In this document: piece by piece, positions 1-6,302 of the stretch
How positions within the stretch are numbered: the first letter of the stretch is position 1
Layout: the number at the start of each line of letters is the position of its first letter
From: Allobrachymonas sp.
GTDB lineage: Bacteria; Pseudomonadota; Gammaproteobacteria; Burkholderiales; Burkholderiaceae_C
Assembly: GCA_030538335.1 (NCBI GenBank)
Contig: JAUNUE010000010.1
Span: forward strand, 6,394-19,036
Reading direction: 5' to 3'
Length of the DNA stretch: 12,643 bases
Notes under the pieces: model-generated
What the model saw: only the letters and a program-made list of their open reading frames with translations
The model's database searches: none
Told to the model about the DNA's origin: nothing
Program-made: the position numbers and the translations under genes

Positions 1-792
1 GTGTACATGATCGGCTCGTATGTGGCCTTCATCGTCATTACCCTGCTCATGGCCAGCGGTGTGGTCAGCGTGCCGCTGCTCGTGGTGGCTGCATTCATCG
101 CGGCCATCGTCATTACCAGCGCCTACGGCTACAGCATCGAGCGCGTGGCTTACCGGCCCTTGCGCGGCAGCAACCGGCTGATCCCGCTGATTTCGGCCAT
201 CGGCATGTCTACCTTTTTGCAAAACGCCGTGCTGCTGGCACAGGATTCGCGCGAGAAGGCCATTCCCCAACTGGTCGAAGGCGGCGTGACTTTCGGTGCC
301 GCAAGCGGCCCCGGCGTGATGATTTCGTACATGCAGCTCATTGTGTTCATCACCACAGTGGTGGTGATGGCGGCGCTGACCTGGTTCATTGCGCGTTCGC
401 GCCTGGGCCGCGCCTGCCGCGCCTGTGCTGAAGACATCGGTATGGCACGTTTGCTGGGCATTGAATCCAATACCGTGATTGCGCTGACGTTTGTGATTGG
501 TGGCGCTTTGGCCGCCGTGGCCTCGGTGTTGCTGGGTCTGCAATACGGCGTGATCAACCCGAGCATCGGTTTTCTTGCGGGTATCAAGGCTTTCACGGCG
601 GCGGTGCTGGGCGGCATTGGCTCCATACCGGGCGCCATGCTGGGCGGCCTGCTGTTGGGCGTGGCCGAGGCATTAGGCGCTGATCTGGTGGGCGACCAGT
701 ACAAGGACGTGGTGGCCTTCAGCCTGTTGATTCTGGTGCTGATGTTCCGGCCCACGGGCATTCTGGGTCGGCCGGAGGTAGAAAAAGTATGA
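1..792 (+). CDS. livH: Branched-chain amino acid ABC transporter permease LivH (5' partial)
   Basis: Inner-membrane permease of the high-affinity leucine/isoleucine/valine importer; it pairs with LivM to form the translocation path. The 263 visible residues align by eye along their length with E. coli LivH, including SIERVAYRP (45-53), LISAIGMS (63-70), an EAA-type ATPase-docking loop (about 136-155, GRACRACAED then LLGI), FTAAVLGGIGSIPGAM (198-213) and the C-terminal GRPEVEKV. The GTG at base 1 is almost certainly the internal Val of the conserved EVYMIGSY stretch, because E. coli LivH has about 45 residues before it and 263+45 equals its 308. The true start therefore lies about 135 bases upstream of the window. 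The codons for the last residues carry GGAGG (774-778), which serves as the ribosome site for livM, and the TGA overlaps the livM ATG. Confidence 0.96.
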   Translation: MYMIGSYVAFIVITLLMASGVVSVPLLVVAAFIAAIVITSAYGYSIERVAYRPLRGSNRLIPLISAIGMSTFLQNAVLLAQDSREKAIPQLVEGGVTFGAASGPGVMISYMQLIVFITTVVVMAALTWFIARSRLGRACRACAEDIGMARLLGIESNTVIALTFVIGGALAAVASVLLGLQYGVINPSIGFLAGIKAFTAAVLGGIGSIPGAMLGGLLLGVAEALGADLVGDQYKDVVAFSLLILVLMFRPTGILGRPEVEKV

Positions 793-2060
793 GCCACGCA
801 TTCAAGCGCGCTTTTTTTGCAGCCGCCATGCTGTTGCTGCTGTCGGTGCCCATTATGGGTTTGCGGCTGAAGACCGAAAACGTGGGTCTGGTGGTGCAAA
901 ACGCCGATGCCACCACCTGGTGGACCATTGGTGGGGCAGCCGCGCTGCTGTTTTTCTGGCAACTGCTGCGCGACCATGTGCCGCTGCCCGGCTTCCTGCA
1001 GGGCCGACCTGTTGTGGTTGCCAGCGATGCACCGCCGGGCGGTTGGCGCAGTTGGCTGACCAACGCCAGTTACCAATGGCGCATCCTCTATGCCCTGATG
1101 GCGCTGGGTTTGGTCTGGCCTTTCTTTGCCAGCCGGGGTGCGGTGGACATTGCCACGCTGATCCTGATCTACGCCATGCTCGGCATCGGGCTGAACATTG
1201 TGGTGGGCCTGGCCGGTTTGCTGGATTTGGGCTATGTGGGTTTTTATGCCGTGGGCGCTTACACCTATGGCTTGCTGGCCCAGCATTTCGGATTCGGTTT
1301 CTGGCAGGCCTTGCCGATTGCGGGCGCCATGGCGGCCTTGTTCGGCTTCCTGCTTGGTTTGCCGGTGCTGCGCCTGCGCGGCGACTACTTGGCCATCGTT
1401 ACGTTGGGGTTTGGCGAAATCATCCGTTTGTGGCTGCGCAATGAAACCAATATCACGGGTGGCCCGAACGGCATTGGCTCCATCCCCAAACCGACCCTGT
1501 TCGGCCTGACGTTTGACCGCCGCGCGCCCGAAGGCATGCAGACCTTTCACGAATACTTCGGCATGGAATACGACCCTGCGCTCAAGGTAGTGGTGCTGTA
1601 CGTGGTGGCCTTGTTGCTGGTATTTCTGGCCCTGCTCGTGGTCAACCGCCTCATCCGCATGCCGATCGGCCGCGCGTGGGAAGCCTTGCGCGAAGACGAA
1701 ATTGCCTGCCGGGCGCTGGGGCTGAACCCCACCAACATCAAGCTCTCGGCCTTCACCATCGGTGCGGCATTCGCAGGTTTTGCCGGCAGCTTTTTTGCGG
1801 CGCGCCAGGGGCTGGTCACGCCCGAGTCGTTCACCTTCATCGAGTCGGCCATGATCCTGGCGATTGTGGTTTTGGGCGGCATGGGTTCGCAACTCGGCGT
1901 GATTGTGGCTGCTGCGGTCATGGTGCTGTTGCAGGAAATGCGCGGCTTTGCCGAATACCGCATGCTGGTGTTTGGTCTGGTCATGATCGTGATGATGGTG
2001 TGGCGCCCGCAGGGCCTGCTGCCCATGCAGCGGCCCAAACTGGAGATCAAGTCTTCATGA
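789..2060 (+). CDS. livM: Branched-chain amino acid ABC transporter permease LivM
   Basis: Second inner-membrane permease of the Liv importer, 423 residues against about 425 in E. coli. It has the extra N-terminal region typical of LivM (DUF3382-like, about 1-115, with two hydrophobic stretches) and then the permease core. Recognisable motifs are RGAVDIATL (116-124), LNIVVGLAGLLDLGYVGFYA (135-154), LRLRGDYLAIVTLGFGEIIR (194-213), NITGGPNGI (221-229), the EAA-type coupling loop GRAWEALREDEIACRALG (294-311), LAIVVLGGMGSQ (357-368) and WRPQGLLPM (405-413). The ATG overlaps the livH stop (ATGA) and sits 10 bases after GGAGG, which supports this start. The family assignment is firm. Specificity for Leu/Ile/Val follows from family membership and cassette order; related cassettes can also carry other amino acids or amides. 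Confidence 0.97.
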   Translation: MSHAFKRAFFAAAMLLLLSVPIMGLRLKTENVGLVVQNADATTWWTIGGAAALLFFWQLLRDHVPLPGFLQGRPVVVASDAPPGGWRSWLTNASYQWRILYALMALGLVWPFFASRGAVDIATLILIYAMLGIGLNIVVGLAGLLDLGYVGFYAVGAYTYGLLAQHFGFGFWQALPIAGAMAALFGFLLGLPVLRLRGDYLAIVTLGFGEIIRLWLRNETNITGGPNGIGSIPKPTLFGLTFDRRAPEGMQTFHEYFGMEYDPALKVVVLYVVALLLVFLALLVVNRLIRMPIGRAWEALREDEIACRALGLNPTNIKLSAFTIGAAFAGFAGSFFAARQGLVTPESFTFIESAMILAIVVLGGMGSQLGVIVAAAVMVLLQEMRGFAEYRMLVFGLVMIVMMVWRPQGLLPMQRPKLEIKSS

Positions 2061-2827
2061 GCGCAACGGCCATGCTTGAGGTCAGTGACCTGTCGATGCG
2101 CTTTGGCGGCCTGCTGGCTGTGGATGGCGTGTCGCTGCAAGTGCAGCCCGGGCAGGTGGTGTCGATCATCGGCCCCAACGGCGCGGGCAAGACCACGGTG
2201 TTCAACTGCCTGACCGGTTTTTACCGCCCCTCGGGGGGGCAGATCCTGTTCAAGGGTGAGCCGGTGCAAGGCCTGCCCGGCCACCTGATTGCCCGGCGCG
2301 GCGTGGTGCGCACCTTCCAGAACGTGCGCCTGTTCCGCGACATGACGGCCGTCGAGAACATGCTCGTGGCCCAGCATCGGCACCTCAACACCCACCTGTT
2401 GGGTGGTTTGTTCAAGTCGGCAGCCTTCCGCCGCAGCGAAAAAGCGGCGCTCGACTTTGCCTGCCAGTGGCTGGAGCGGGTGGGCCTGTCGGACATTGCC
2501 AACCGCCCCGCAGGCACGCTGGCCTACGGCCAGCAACGGCGGCTGGAAATTGCCCGCTGCATGATGACACGGCCCACGCTGCTCATGCTCGATGAACCCG
2601 CGGCAGGCTTGAACCCGCGCGAAACCGAAGAACTCGAAATCTTGCTGGGCGACCTGCGCCGCGAGCACGAGATCACGGTGCTGCTGATCGAACACGATAT
2701 GCGCCTGGTGATGAGCGTTTCTGACCATATTTATGTGATCAACCAGGGGCGGCCTTTGGCCGACGGCACGCCTGAGCAGGTGCGCACGCACCCTGAAGTG
2801 ATCAAGGCTTATCTGGGGGAAGTATGA
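2057..2827 (+). CDS. livG: Branched-chain amino acid ABC transporter ATP-binding protein LivG
   Basis: Cytoplasmic ATPase subunit of the Liv importer, 256 residues. ABC motifs in order are Walker A GPNGAGKT (39-46), Q-loop TFQN with Gln88, signature LAYGQQ (155-160, the LivG-type variant of LSGGQ), Walker B TLLMLDE with catalytic Glu180, and the switch His213 in LLIEHD. The C-terminal tail THPEVIKAYLGE is the usual LivG ending. The frame stays open upstream into livM, but the ATG at 2057 forms an ATGA overlap with the livM stop, has GGAG at 2042-2045, and gives the family length. It is expected to form a heterodimer with LivF beneath LivH/LivM. Confidence 0.97.
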   Translation: MSATAMLEVSDLSMRFGGLLAVDGVSLQVQPGQVVSIIGPNGAGKTTVFNCLTGFYRPSGGQILFKGEPVQGLPGHLIARRGVVRTFQNVRLFRDMTAVENMLVAQHRHLNTHLLGGLFKSAAFRRSEKAALDFACQWLERVGLSDIANRPAGTLAYGQQRRLEIARCMMTRPTLLMLDEPAAGLNPRETEELEILLGDLRREHEITVLLIEHDMRLVMSVSDHIYVINQGRPLADGTPEQVRTHPEVIKAYLGEV

Positions 2828-3591
2828 GCGAAGCCTCCACACTCCCGACACCCGTTGCAGCAGAATCTGCACCGGCCACGGCTGCGCCCATGCTGCGCTT
2901 TGAAAACGTCAGCGCCTTCTACGGCAAGATCCAGGCCTTGCACAACGTGAGCCTCACGGTGCAGCGTGGCGAAATCGTCACGCTGATCGGCGCCAACGGT
3001 GCGGGCAAATCCACACTGCTGATGACGCTGTGCGGCGACCCGTGCGCGGCCAGCGGCTCCATCGTGTTTGAGGACGAGGCCTTGGTGGGCCAGCCCACGC
3101 CCGCCATCATGCGCCGGGGCATTGCCATTGCCCCCGAAGGGCGGCGTGTGTTTGCCCGTCTCACGGTGGAAGAAAACCTTGCCATGGGCGCGTTTTTCAA
3201 CAGCGCCGAAGAACGCCAGCAACAGATGGAGCACGTGCTCGAACTGTTCCCGCGCCTGAAAGAACGCTTTACCCAGCGCGCAGGCACCATGTCGGGCGGC
3301 GAACAGCAAATGCTGTCGATCGGCCGGGCGTTGATGAGCCGCCCGCGCCTGCTGTTGCTCGACGAGCCTTCGCTGGGGCTGGCGCCGATCATCATCGCGC
3401 GCATTTTCGAAACCATTGAACAGTTGCGCCGCGAAGGCGTGACCATCTTCCTGGTCGAGCAAAACGCCAACCAGGCGCTCAAGCTGGCTGACCGCGGCTA
3501 TGTGCTTGAAAATGGCCGCATCACCATGCAGGATACGGGCGCCGCCTTGCTCGCCGACCCGCGCGTGCGCGAGGCGTATCTGGGCGGCTGA
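2824..3591 (+). CDS. livF: Branched-chain amino acid ABC transporter ATP-binding protein LivF
   Basis: Partner ATPase of LivG, 255 residues from the ATG at 2824, which overlaps the livG stop (ATGA) just after a GGGGGA run (2815-2820). Motifs are Walker A GANGAGKS (56-63), APEGRRVF (103-110) where other ABC proteins have the Q-loop, signature MSGGEQ (156-161), Walker B LLLLDE (176-181), and VEQN at 211-214, so Gln213 replaces the usual switch His. The E and Q substitutions are normal for LivF. Compared with E. coli LivF there are about 18 extra N-terminal residues, Ala/Pro/Thr-rich and probably disordered. The ATG at 2890 (Met23, before LRFENVS) would give the compact family form. The overlap and ribosome site favour 2824, but the exact start is not certain. 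It is the last gene of the liv set here. Confidence 0.95.
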   Translation: MSEASTLPTPVAAESAPATAAPMLRFENVSAFYGKIQALHNVSLTVQRGEIVTLIGANGAGKSTLLMTLCGDPCAASGSIVFEDEALVGQPTPAIMRRGIAIAPEGRRVFARLTVEENLAMGAFFNSAEERQQQMEHVLELFPRLKERFTQRAGTMSGGEQQMLSIGRALMSRPRLLLLDEPSLGLAPIIIARIFETIEQLRREGVTIFLVEQNANQALKLADRGYVLENGRITMQDTGAALLADPRVREAYLGG

Positions 3592-3607
3592 GGCCAGACC
3601 CCAGGCG

Positions 3608-3641
3608 CCAGTAAGGAATGGGTGCGGTGCCATAATCGCAC
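3608..3641 (+). promoter_or_regulatory. Possible gshA promoter with a flanking inverted repeat
   Basis: The 93-base gap between livF and gshA contains CATAAT at 3631-3636, a reasonable -10 box. The hexamer 17 bases upstream (3608-3613, CCAGTA) is a poor -35. The -10 is flanked by a 5-bp inverted repeat, GTGCG (3622-3626) and CGCAC (3637-3641), which could be an operator or chance. No clear terminator separates livF from gshA, so read-through from liv is also possible. Calling this a promoter is inference. Confidence 0.3.
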
Positions 3642-3684
3642 AGGTTTGCAGCAGTATTGTGCTTCTGAATGGGAACACCGATCC

Positions 3685-5247
3685 ATGACTCCCCCCGATA
3701 CCACGCTGCAAACGCAGCTTGAGGCGCTCACCCAAGAGCGGTTGGCCGGCATGCGCCGCGGCCTCGAAAAAGAAAGCCTGCGCGTGCAGCCCAATGGCAA
3801 GCTCGCGCTCACCCCGCATCCGCAGGCGCTGGGCTCGCCGCTCACGCATCCCCACATCACCACCGATTACAGCGAATCGCAAGTGGAGCTGGTTACCGGC
3901 GTGCACGCCAGCGCCGAAGACTGCCTGGCGGAACTCACCCTGATCCACCAGGCCGTGTACCGTGAAATGGCGGCCTTGGGCGACGAGATGCTGTGGGTGT
4001 GCAGCATGCCGTGCGGCCTGCCGACCGATGAAACCATTCCGCTGGGCATGTATGGCACGTCCAATGTGGGGCGCGCCAAAAGCGTCTACCGCATGGGGCT
4101 GGGGCACCGCTACGGGCGGCGCATGCAGACCATTTCGGGCATCCACTACAACTGGTCTTTGCCCGATGTGACGAGCGAGCAGTACTTCGGCCTGATCCGC
4201 AACTTTCGCCGCCATGCATTTTTGCTGCTGTACCTGTTTGGTGCATCGCCTGCCGTGTGCGGTACTTTTGTCGAAGGGCGCGAGCATGGCCTGCAGCCCT
4301 TTGGCGCAGGCGCCATGCACCTGCCCTATGCCACTTCGTTGCGCATGGGGCGGCTCGGCTACAAAAGCGATGCACAGGCGTCGCTGGCGGTGAGCTACAA
4401 CAGCCTGGAGGGCTATGCGGCCTCGCTGTACGAGGCATTGACCGTGCCGTACCCGGCCTACGAAGCCATCGGCGTGCGCAACCCTGGCGGCGACTACAAC
4501 CAGTTGTCCACCGCGCTGCTGCAGATCGAAAACGAGTTCTACAGCACCATCCGCCCCAAGCGCGTGATCCAGCGTGGCGAGCGTCCATTGCATGCGCTGC
4601 GCGAACGTGGCGTGCAGTATGTGGAAGTGCGCCTGATGGATTTGAACCCCTTCATCGACGTTGGCATCGATGCCGTGACCATGCGCTTTCTCGATGTCTT
4701 CCTGCTGCACGCCCTGCTCACACCCAGCCCGCCCGATACGCGCGAAGAAATTGAAACCATCAGCCAGAACCAGCACCTGGTCGCCAGCCAGGGGCGCGAG
4801 CCGGGGTTGGTGTTGCAACGCCAGGGCAAGCCCCTGGCATTGCTTGACTGGTCGCACGACATACTCAACGGCATGGAGGCTGTGGCCCGACGCCTCGACA
4901 TGCTCGGCGGTGGAGGCGACCATATGGCTGCCGTTGCCATGGGGCGCGAGCGGCTGCAGCAACCCGCCTTGTTGCCATCGGCGCAGGTGCTCGAAGGCAT
5001 GCACGCGCATGGCGATTCCTACGTGGGCTTTGGCAAGGCGCGCTCGTTGCAGGCACAGCAGGCGCTGAAAAATTTGCCATTTACGGCTGAACAACAGGCG
5101 CGCTTCCACCAGATGGCGCAGGACTCGGTAACTGAGCAGCAAGCCATCGAGGCCAGCGACACCATGCCGTTTGAAGAGTTCCGGCAGCAATATGTGTCGG
5201 TTGACCACCTGTCGTTCTGCTTCAAGGATTGCGCGCACGCGCAGTGA
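3685..5247 (+). CDS. gshA: Glutamate-cysteine ligase, E. coli (class I) type
   Basis: Cytoplasmic ATP-dependent ligase joining Glu and Cys through the gamma-carboxyl, the first and usually rate-limiting step of glutathione synthesis. It has 520 residues (E. coli 518). Landmarks are RGLEKESLR (25-33, metal/ATP-site Glu28 and Glu30), TTDYSESQVEL (59-69), CSMPCGL (106-112), YGTSNVGR (123-130), MQTISGIHYNWSLP (147-160), YLFGASPAVC (183-192), LPYATSLR (213-220), LQIENEFY and IRPKR (279-293), and VEVRLMDLNPF (313-323). The start at 3685 puts RGLE at the same distance from the N-terminus as in E. coli and follows GGGAA (3671-3675). An in-frame GTG at 3622 would add 21 non-conserved residues, so I rejected it. 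After SLP160 the protein is about 17 residues shorter than E. coli GshA. Convergent with the antiporter operon. Confidence 0.95.
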   Translation: MTPPDTTLQTQLEALTQERLAGMRRGLEKESLRVQPNGKLALTPHPQALGSPLTHPHITTDYSESQVELVTGVHASAEDCLAELTLIHQAVYREMAALGDEMLWVCSMPCGLPTDETIPLGMYGTSNVGRAKSVYRMGLGHRYGRRMQTISGIHYNWSLPDVTSEQYFGLIRNFRRHAFLLLYLFGASPAVCGTFVEGREHGLQPFGAGAMHLPYATSLRMGRLGYKSDAQASLAVSYNSLEGYAASLYEALTVPYPAYEAIGVRNPGGDYNQLSTALLQIENEFYSTIRPKRVIQRGERPLHALRERGVQYVEVRLMDLNPFIDVGIDAVTMRFLDVFLLHALLTPSPPDTREEIETISQNQHLVASQGREPGLVLQRQGKPLALLDWSHDILNGMEAVARRLDMLGGGGDHMAAVAMGRERLQQPALLPSAQVLEGMHAHGDSYVGFGKARSLQAQQALKNLPFTAEQQARFHQMAQDSVTEQQAIEASDTMPFEEFRQQYVSVDHLSFCFKDCAHAQ

Positions 5248-5292
5248 CGGGGTGGTTTTTTCTCAGGTGCTTTTGCGCAGGAGAAAAGTCGC

Positions 5293-5309
5293 CGTTATCG
5301 CAAGCCGCC
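5293..5309 (+). repeat. Degenerate partial end of the TCATTGCGAG repeat
   Basis: This 17-base stretch matches the outer end of the full repeat that begins at 5316 (CGTCATTGCGAGCCGCC) at 14 of 17 positions, differing at positions 4, 7 and 10. It has no matching right arm of its own and looks like a decayed or truncated copy directly before the full unit. Confidence 0.5.
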
Positions 5310-5315
5310 ATTCCC

Positions 5316-5440
5316 CGTCATTGCGAGCCGCCGTCAAGGCGGCGTGGCAATCTGTCCATACAGAGCGGGGTGGTGCCTACACAGGGGGAGTGCCTGCCCA
5401 ACAGATTGCCGCGTCGCGCTGTGCGCTCCTCGCAATGACG
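5316..5440 (+). repeat. Palindromic dispersed repeat, full unit
   Basis: A 125-bp imperfect inverted repeat. The 40-base arms 5316-5355 and 5401-5440 pair at 31 of 40 positions by my count, with a perfect outer 12 bp (CGTCATTGCGAG / CTCGCAATGACG) and a perfect inner 10 bp (GGCAATCTGT / ACAGATTGCC) around a 45-base loop. The left arm also contains its own 6-bp hairpin, GCCGCC-gtcaa-GGCGGC (5327-5343). The TCATTGCGAG...GGCAATCT pattern resembles, from memory, a non-coding palindrome found in many copies in diverse bacterial genomes. It lacks a transposase and probably spreads in trans. In RNA it would form a long hairpin between gshA and mnhG and might stop transcription from either side. Confidence 0.85.
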
Positions 5441-5488
5441 CCTGTTGTTGTTTGAAAACTGTCATCCGGGCTGCCATTGACTATTCCT

Positions 5489-5500
5489 CGTCATTGCGAG
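5489..5500 (+). repeat. Solitary outer end of the same repeat
   Basis: An exact 12-base copy of CGTCATTGCGAG with no arm partner nearby. Its left flank (5473-5488, with CCATT and CTATTCC) resembles the left flank of the next copy (5503-5525), so the pair looks like a local tandem duplication of a repeat end plus flank, later altered by a small indel. Confidence 0.6.
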
Positions 5501-5525
5501 CCACCATTCTCTATTCCCTGTTTCC

Positions 5526-5620
5526 CGTCATTGCGAGTCGCCGTCAGGCGGCGTGGCAATCTGTTCACATAGGGCGGGTGCTTTGTCCAACAGATTGGCG
5601 CGTCGCGGCTCTTGCAATGG
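5526..5620 (+). repeat. Palindromic dispersed repeat, decayed second unit
   Basis: Second copy in the same orientation as the unit at 5316-5440. The left arm (5526-5564) is nearly identical to that of the first unit: CGTCATTGCGAG, then an internal hairpin CGCC-gtca-GGCG (5539-5550), then GGCAATCTGT. The right arm (5590-5620) keeps ACAGATTGGC with one mismatch but lacks several central bases, and its outer end has drifted (CTTGCAATGG instead of CTCGCAATGACG). The loop is only about 25 bases. It ends 30 bases from the mnhG stop codon. Confidence 0.75.
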
Positions 5621-5649
5621 CAGGTATTGGCGCGCCCGACAGCGCATTT

Positions 5650-6012
5650 TTATTCTTCCAGCCGCTGCGACTGCAACGGCGCGGGCATTTTCGGGTCGCC
5701 CTGCTGGCGTCTGCGGAACAGGGCGGCGCGCGCCAGCAGCATATTGGTGATGGGCACGGTAATGGCCAGCAGGATGATGATGAGCCAGGTGCTCAAGGCC
5801 AGGTGCCGGTGCAGGGCCGAAAAATACACAACGGCGGCGAGGCTGGTGCACCAGGCTGCGCCCGAGGTGACGATGGCCGGAGGATGCATGCGCAAAAAAT
5901 AGTCGCGCAACTGGCTCAGGCCCCAGCCCGCGAGCAGGGCCAGCAGGCCGCTGATGACCAGCAGCACGGCGACGATGCATTGTGCCCACAAGGGCGCGGC
6001 GGGCACGGTCAT
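5650..6012 (-). CDS. mnhG: Mrp-type cation/proton antiporter subunit G
   Basis: Small membrane subunit of the multisubunit monovalent cation/H+ antiporter, 120 residues, last gene of the operon. There are three hydrophobic segments (about 10-32, 51-66 and 74-96). The family hallmark is RDYFLRMHPPA (36-46), followed by PITNMLLARAALFR (87-100). The charged, Pro/Gln-rich tail of about 20 residues is probably cytoplasmic and non-conserved. The ATG shares ATGA with the mnhF stop and is preceded by GAGGT (6019-6023 on the complement) with a 6-base gap, a good ribosome site. The TAA lies 30 bases from the intergenic repeat cluster. Confidence 0.93.
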   Translation of the reverse strand: MTVPAAPLWAQCIVAVLLVISGLLALLAGWGLSQLRDYFLRMHPPAIVTSGAAWCTSLAAVVYFSALHRHLALSTWLIIILLAITVPITNMLLARAALFRRRQQGDPKMPAPLQSQRLEE

Positions 6013-6302
6013 TCGATCACCTCGCCACGCAGCAGGAACTTGCCCATGGCCGCAGAACTCACAAAGCTGGTCAGCGCAATCAGCAGTGCCGCTTCAAAAT
6101 ACATGGCACTGCCGTTGCGGATGCCCAAGGTGAGGGCGGTCAGCATGCCCAGTACGTACATGAAGTCGAGCGCCAGCACGCGGTCTTGTGCAGCCGGGCC
6201 GCGGATCAGCAGCCACAGGGCGGGCAGGGAAGCCAAGCCGTAGCACACCAGCGCAAAGGTGAGCGCAAGCTGCAGCCAGGAACTGGTGAGAAAAGGCGTC
6301 AT
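6009..6302 (-). CDS. mnhF: Mrp-type cation/proton antiporter subunit F
   Basis: Small three-helix membrane subunit, 97 residues, matching the usual MnhF/PhaF length of about 90-100. Hydrophobic segments lie at about 10-33, 44-62 and 67-87. The family motif is visible as RGPAAQDRVLALDFM (34-48), where the conserved Arg, Asp40, Arg41 and Asp46 surround the second helix. The frame is open a further 42 codons upstream, but that stretch is Arg-rich and lies inside mnhE. The ATG at 6302 forms an ATGA overlap with the mnhE stop and has GGAG 11 bases upstream, so I chose it. Essential for the complex in studied Mrp systems; its own catalytic role is unknown. Confidence 0.93.
   Translation of the reverse strand: MTPFLTSSWLQLALTFALVCYGLASLPALWLLIRGPAAQDRVLALDFMYVLGMLTALTLGIRNGSAMYFEAALLIALTSFVSSAAMGKFLLRGEVIE

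Larger units (their letters stand above)
5248..5649. other. 402-base intergenic region between convergent gshA and mnhG
   Basis: No credible gene. Most of 5293-5620 is taken up by copies and fragments of one palindromic repeat, listed separately. Open frames crossing it are low-complexity and follow the repeat, with no family resemblance. A T6 run (5256-5261) follows the gshA stop, but the nearest GC hairpin (5230-5243, inside gshA) ends 12 bases before it, so it is not a normal intrinsic terminator. The repeat hairpins are the only obvious structures that could end transcription of the two converging units. Confidence 0.8.

Noticed and set aside
150..1892. 580-codon open frame on the minus strand opposite livH and livM
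   Set aside because: An antisense shadow of two strongly conserved permease genes. Its composition (Gln/His/Arg-rich) is unlike a real protein, and it has no family motifs.
1676..2056. Upstream extension of the livG frame by 127 codons
   Set aside because: It overlaps livM in another frame. Homology begins at 2057, where an ATGA overlap and a ribosome site occur.
3622..3684. GTG at 3622 as the gshA start
   Set aside because: It adds 21 residues with no counterpart in E. coli GshA and overlaps the likely promoter box. The ATG at 3685 gives the expected N-terminal spacing.
2809..5238. 809-codon open frame on the minus strand opposite livF and gshA
   Set aside because: It mirrors two well-supported plus-strand genes, is rich in His/Gln/Arg/Ala with no recognisable domain, and is explained by GC-rich codon usage keeping the antisense frame free of stops.
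5230..5261. Intrinsic terminator for gshA (TGCGC-gcac-GCGCA followed later by T6)
   Set aside because: The stem is only 5 bp, lies inside the coding end, and is separated from the T run by 12 bases.
5316..5620. CRISPR-like array, suggested by recurring short motifs
   Set aside because: The copies are large inverted repeats of unequal length with no regular repeat-spacer period and no cas genes.
5344..6243. 299-codon plus-strand open frame crossing the repeats into mnhG and mnhF
   Set aside because: It starts inside a repeat copy, runs antisense to two conserved genes, and shows no coherent protein character.
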